Shown: positions 63,450 through 64,000 of the stretch, one piece after another
Position numbering within the stretch: position 1 is the stretch's first letter
Layout: the number at the start of each line of letters is the position of its first letter
Assembly: GCA_963575745.1 (NCBI GenBank)
Contig: CAUYUJ010003014.1
Coordinates: 492,368-556,367, forward strand
DNA: 64,000 nucleotides
Source of the DNA: Prorocentrum cordatum
Taxonomy: Eukaryota; Sar; Dinophyceae; Prorocentrales; Prorocentraceae
Reading direction: 5' to 3'
Notes under the pieces: generated by a model
Told to the model about the DNA's origin: nothing
Databases searched by the model: none
The model's input: only the letters and a program-made list of their open reading frames with translations
Translations under genes and position numbers: made by a program

Positions 63450-64000
63450 TGGGGCGAGAAAGCCACCAACTTCATCAATGAGAACGTCGGGCAGGCGGGC
63501 GCCTTCGCCTTCACAGAAGCGCACATCGCCAGCAGCGGCATCCCGAAGCTCAAGAAGGATCGTGGCAAAGATAGATGGAAGGTAGCGGACACGTCGGCCA
63601 AGCCCACGGGCAGATCAAAGGATGGCAACAGCGGTGGTGAGCTGGTGATCGCGAAGCCTCACCTCGCCACCACCACTTACGATTGCGTGAGAGATACGAT
63701 GACGAACAGTGGTGCGCGGAATCCATTTTCGAGGCTTCGCGGCCATGAATCTGCACCTCCGCTCGGGCAGTCTCATCGTCTTCAGACTCTACCTCCTCCC
63801 TGAGGAAGGCATGGGGGGGCAGCAACTTCGAGAAGGTTAAGGCGCTCTCAGTGATCATCGCGAGCATCACCGACCCGTGGAACGTCGTGGCGGACTGGAA
63901 CATGACACCCGAAGCCGCGGAGAGGTCAGGGCGTGAAGCTACGTTGGGTGGAAATGTCATCCGACCCAATGTGTAGGTCACCTGCGACAAGGGCAAGGGC
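63450..64000 (+). pseudogene. Endonuclease domain of the second non-LTR element, cut by window end
   Basis: WGEKATNFINENVGQAGAFA and FTEAHIASSGIPKLKKDRGK carry the QETH-like block (Glu of TEAH). SAKPTGRSKDGNSGGELVIA follows. A frame change near 63715 leads to FRGFAAMNLHLRSGSLIVFR and, after another near 63830, to VIIASITDPWNVVADWNMTP, the GDFN-like block (here ADWN). The distal IDY and SDH blocks would lie beyond 64000. The blocks are in the order of an APE-type endonuclease. The copy is decayed by two frame changes and a stop at about 63967. Together with the ORF1-like sequence and the leader relict it forms one + strand element starting near 62236. Confidence 0.7.

Overview
This window is nuclear DNA of a dinoflagellate. 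The decisive evidence is the dinoflagellate spliced leader. A complete 22-nt copy (begins TCCGTAGCCATTTTGGCTCA) lies on the - strand at 61716-61695, and a copy with two mismatches lies on the + strand at 62236-62257. The leader is added to mRNA by trans-splicing, so copies in the chromosome mark cDNA that was reinserted. High GC content, abundant trinucleotide tracts, long satellites and decayed retroelements fit the same assignment. I did not find an intact single-copy host gene, rRNA gene, convincing tRNA gene or CRISPR array. The genus cannot be told from this sequence.

Layout. 1-4.3 kb: TCC tract, 30-bp and 21-bp tandem repeats, then about 28 copies of a 90-bp satellite. 4.3-14.6 kb: five tandem copies (U1-U5) of a compound unit that I do not recognise. 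Its order is R (degenerate 15-bp repeats), Z (decayed reading frame with a Cys cluster and an acidic tail), B, A (two consecutive hairpins, B-A sometimes repeated), C. Three units are expanded: U2 by 2.6 kb of tandem repeats including a 102-bp satellite, U3 by a 0.5-kb foldback element, U4 by 0.8 kb of GAC triplets. A diverged B-A relic lies at 51.2-51.5 kb. 14.6-22.6 kb: poly-A, small dispersed repeats, two abutting foldback elements, CA tracts and triplet-rich sequence. 22.8-25.8 kb: a GC-rich satellite whose units carry a 12-bp palindrome and G-rich runs. 26-40.9 kb: microsatellites and two decayed - strand protein-coding remnants; the one at 38.9-40.9 kb is retroelement-like. 40.9-44.7 kb: degenerate CAAGACGGCCC repeats and an 82-bp satellite.

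45.0-49.5 kb (- strand) holds the best preserved gene set: a non-LTR retrotransposon with an APE-type endonuclease, reverse transcriptase, two C2H2/C2HC zinc fingers and a lysine-rich C-terminal region, broken by several frame changes. 50-60 kb is again dispersed repeats. 60.1-64 kb has two reinserted, spliced-leader-bearing sequences that diverge from a common 520-bp segment: a broken retrocopy on the - strand and a second non-LTR element (ORF1 zinc ribbon and coiled coil, then endonuclease) on the + strand, cut by the window end.

How the parts fit: endonuclease and reverse transcriptase can copy mRNAs, including spliced-leader-capped ones, back into the chromosome. Poly-A tracts, leader relicts and 5'-intact retrocopies are the expected products. 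The satellites and triplet tracts produce very long but meaningless reading frames, and these were not annotated as genes.
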